A stretch of DNA of 64,000 bases from Flavobacterium resistens (GTDB taxonomy: Bacteria; Bacteroidota; Bacteroidia; Flavobacteriales; Flavobacteriaceae): positions 434,001-498,000 of the forward strand of contig NZ_FXTA01000002.1 in the NCBI RefSeq assembly GCF_900182645.1. The letters are read 5' to 3'. Positions 63,169 to 64,000 of the stretch are shown in pieces. Under the pieces are notes generated by a model, which saw nothing but the letters and a program-made list of their open reading frames with translations, made no database searches and was not told the DNA's origin. Positions within the stretch are counted from its first letter, which is position 1, and every line of letters starts with the position of its first letter. Both the position numbers and the translations under genes were made by a program.

Positions 63169-63823
63169 ATCTGATTAATTTCTCAATAAAGCCTGGTGTG
63201 ATTTGGGTAAAATCTTTAAAAATGTGATCAGCTTCATGTAAAATTGTTTCCTCACCAATTCCAACACTTACCATTTCTGCAATATTTGCTGCCTGAATTC
63301 CGGCAACAGAATCCTCAAATACAATTGAATTTTTTGGATCAATATGTAATAATTGAGCCGCTTTTAAGAAAACTTCTGGGTCTGGTTTTGCATTGCTGAC
63401 ATCATTTCCGTCAACAATAACATCGAAGTAAGATAGAACTCCAGTTTTTTCTAAAATTGGTCTTGCATTTTTGCTGGCAGAGCCCAATGCAATTCCTTGA
63501 TTTAAATCTTTTAATAGTTGTAGAATTTTAAAAACTCCTGGAAGAATCTCACTTTCATCCATGTCAACTAAATAAGACAAATAATCTTCGTTTTTTTGAA
63601 TCAGCCATTTGTCTTTGTCTTCCTGAGAAGCCTGAACATTTCCTAATCCAAGTATAATGTCTAAAGAACGAACTCGGCTAACGCCTTTTAAAAGTTCATT
63701 GTCTTCATGTGTAAAATTTATATTTAATGACTGGGCAATTTTTTGCCAAGCTAAAAAGTGGTATTTAGCGGTATCAACGATCACTCCATCAAGATCGAAG
63801 ATGAATGCTTTTTTATTATTCAT
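63167..63823 (-). CDS. pgmB: Beta-phosphoglucomutase
   Basis: A 218-residue HAD mutase from the ATG at 63823. AFIFDLDGVIVDTAKYHFLAW (5-25) has the nucleophile and acid/base Asp, plus the DT residues and following His/Trp of beta-PGM; KGVSRVRSLDIIL is the cap region; GSASKNARPILE, NAKPDPEVFLKAA and IVFEDSVAGIQAA are motifs II-IV. It turns beta-glucose-1-phosphate into glucose-6-phosphate. Its start overlaps the transporter stop by 8 bp, so the two are coupled. Confidence 0.94.
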   Translation of the reverse strand: MNNKKAFIFDLDGVIVDTAKYHFLAWQKIAQSLNINFTHEDNELLKGVSRVRSLDIILGLGNVQASQEDKDKWLIQKNEDYLSYLVDMDESEILPGVFKILQLLKDLNQGIALGSASKNARPILEKTGVLSYFDVIVDGNDVSNAKPDPEVFLKAAQLLHIDPKNSIVFEDSVAGIQAANIAEMVSVGIGEETILHEADHIFKDFTQITPGFIEKLIR

Positions 63824-64000
63824 GGATTTCAATTTTAGTTTTACTATTTACTCTAAGAGTCAATAATCCTGCGAAAATCATTGATACACCTCCAATTATT
63901 AGAGCGTAAATAGGTTCATTATTAAAGAATTGTTTGATTACAAATCCTAATATTGTAGCGGCTACAATTTGTGGAATTACTACGAAAAAGTTGAAAACTC
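63816..64000 (-). CDS. MFS transporter, C-terminal end (gene continues past the window)
   Basis: The minus-strand frame from the window edge encodes about 61 residues: VFNFFVVIPQIVAATILGF, then YALIIGGVSMIFAGLLTLRV, i.e. two membrane helices and a short polar tail ending EIHE. The pattern matches the last two helices of MFS sugar transporters of the maltose group. Position in front of pgmB and GH65 suggests a maltose importer. The stop lies inside the pgmB start region. Only the tail is visible. Confidence 0.7.
   Translation of the reverse strand, partial: VFNFFVVIPQIVAATILGFVIKQFFNNEPIYALIIGGVSMIFAGLLTLRVNSKTKIEIHE

Overview
The window comes from a Bacteroidota genome, most probably Flavobacterium. 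The evidence is the AT-rich composition, promoters of the TTG-N19-TAnnTTTG type in front of tRNA genes, Bacteroidota-typical families (TonB-dependent receptor with a carboxypeptidase-like N-terminus, GH97 SusB-type glucosidase, MmcQ/YjbR, GxxExxY and DUF4407 proteins, the mevalonate route) and many short palindromic intergenic repeats. The species assignment is inference. I see no rRNA operon, CRISPR array, prophage or transposase-bearing insertion sequence.

Layout. 1-1.8 kb: tail of an M1 aminopeptidase and a DUF58 protein. 1.8-3.1 kb: two tRNA-Asp genes, a small GIY-YIG nuclease gene, a damaged third tRNA-Asp copy and several palindromic repeats. 3.1-8.2 kb: AraC-type regulator followed by a TolC/HlyD/MFS tripartite efflux set. 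8.2-10.6 kb: SGNH-like protein and MBOAT O-acyltransferase. 10.9-15.3 kb: HAD hydrolase, Asp-box lipoprotein, DUF1080 lipoprotein, orphan small proteins and tRNA-Leu. 15.4-21.8 kb: M20 dipeptidase, several secreted proteins, and a BlaI/M56 sensor pair whose sensor carries a TonB C-terminal domain. 22-26 kb: saccharopine dehydrogenase-like enzyme, DUF423 protein and PEP carboxykinase. 26-30 kb: a phytase lipoprotein with its TonB-dependent receptor. 30-41.8 kb: DUF4407 protein, a run of small minus-strand enzymes, a frameshifted GxxExxY nuclease gene between inverted repeats, hemW, ruvC, a flippase-like protein with a GT2 glycosyltransferase, and small membrane proteins. 41.8-46.8 kb: pseudouridine synthase, UbiA prenyltransferase, DUF502 protein, mevalonate kinase and a diphosphomevalonate-decarboxylase-type enzyme. 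46.9-54.6 kb: TspO, a TPR protein, three tandem secreted paralogues and a five-gene minus-strand metabolic run. 54.8-64 kb: a starch/maltose locus.

How genes work together. The starch locus on the minus strand reads MFS transporter (cut by the window edge), beta-phosphoglucomutase, GH65 maltose phosphorylase, GH97 alpha-glucosidase and two different GH13 amylases. Glucans would be cut outside or in the periplasm, maltose imported and phosphorolysed, and beta-glucose-1-phosphate isomerised. The phytase and its receptor look like a phosphate or inositol-phosphate scavenging pair. Mevalonate kinase, the decarboxylase and the UbiA enzyme belong to isoprenoid and prenyl-lipid synthesis.

The least ordinary signals are two small nuclease genes tied to repeats. 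One is a GIY-YIG gene bracketed by an intact tRNA-Asp and a rearranged tRNA-Asp copy. The other is a GxxExxY (PD-(D/E)XK-type) gene bracketed by about 40-bp inverted repeats whose relatives lie alone elsewhere in the window. Also notable are a (TTTSACA)5 heptamer tract inside a glycosyltransferase gene and at least seven families of dispersed palindromes, one nested in another. All family calls were made by reading the sequence without any search.
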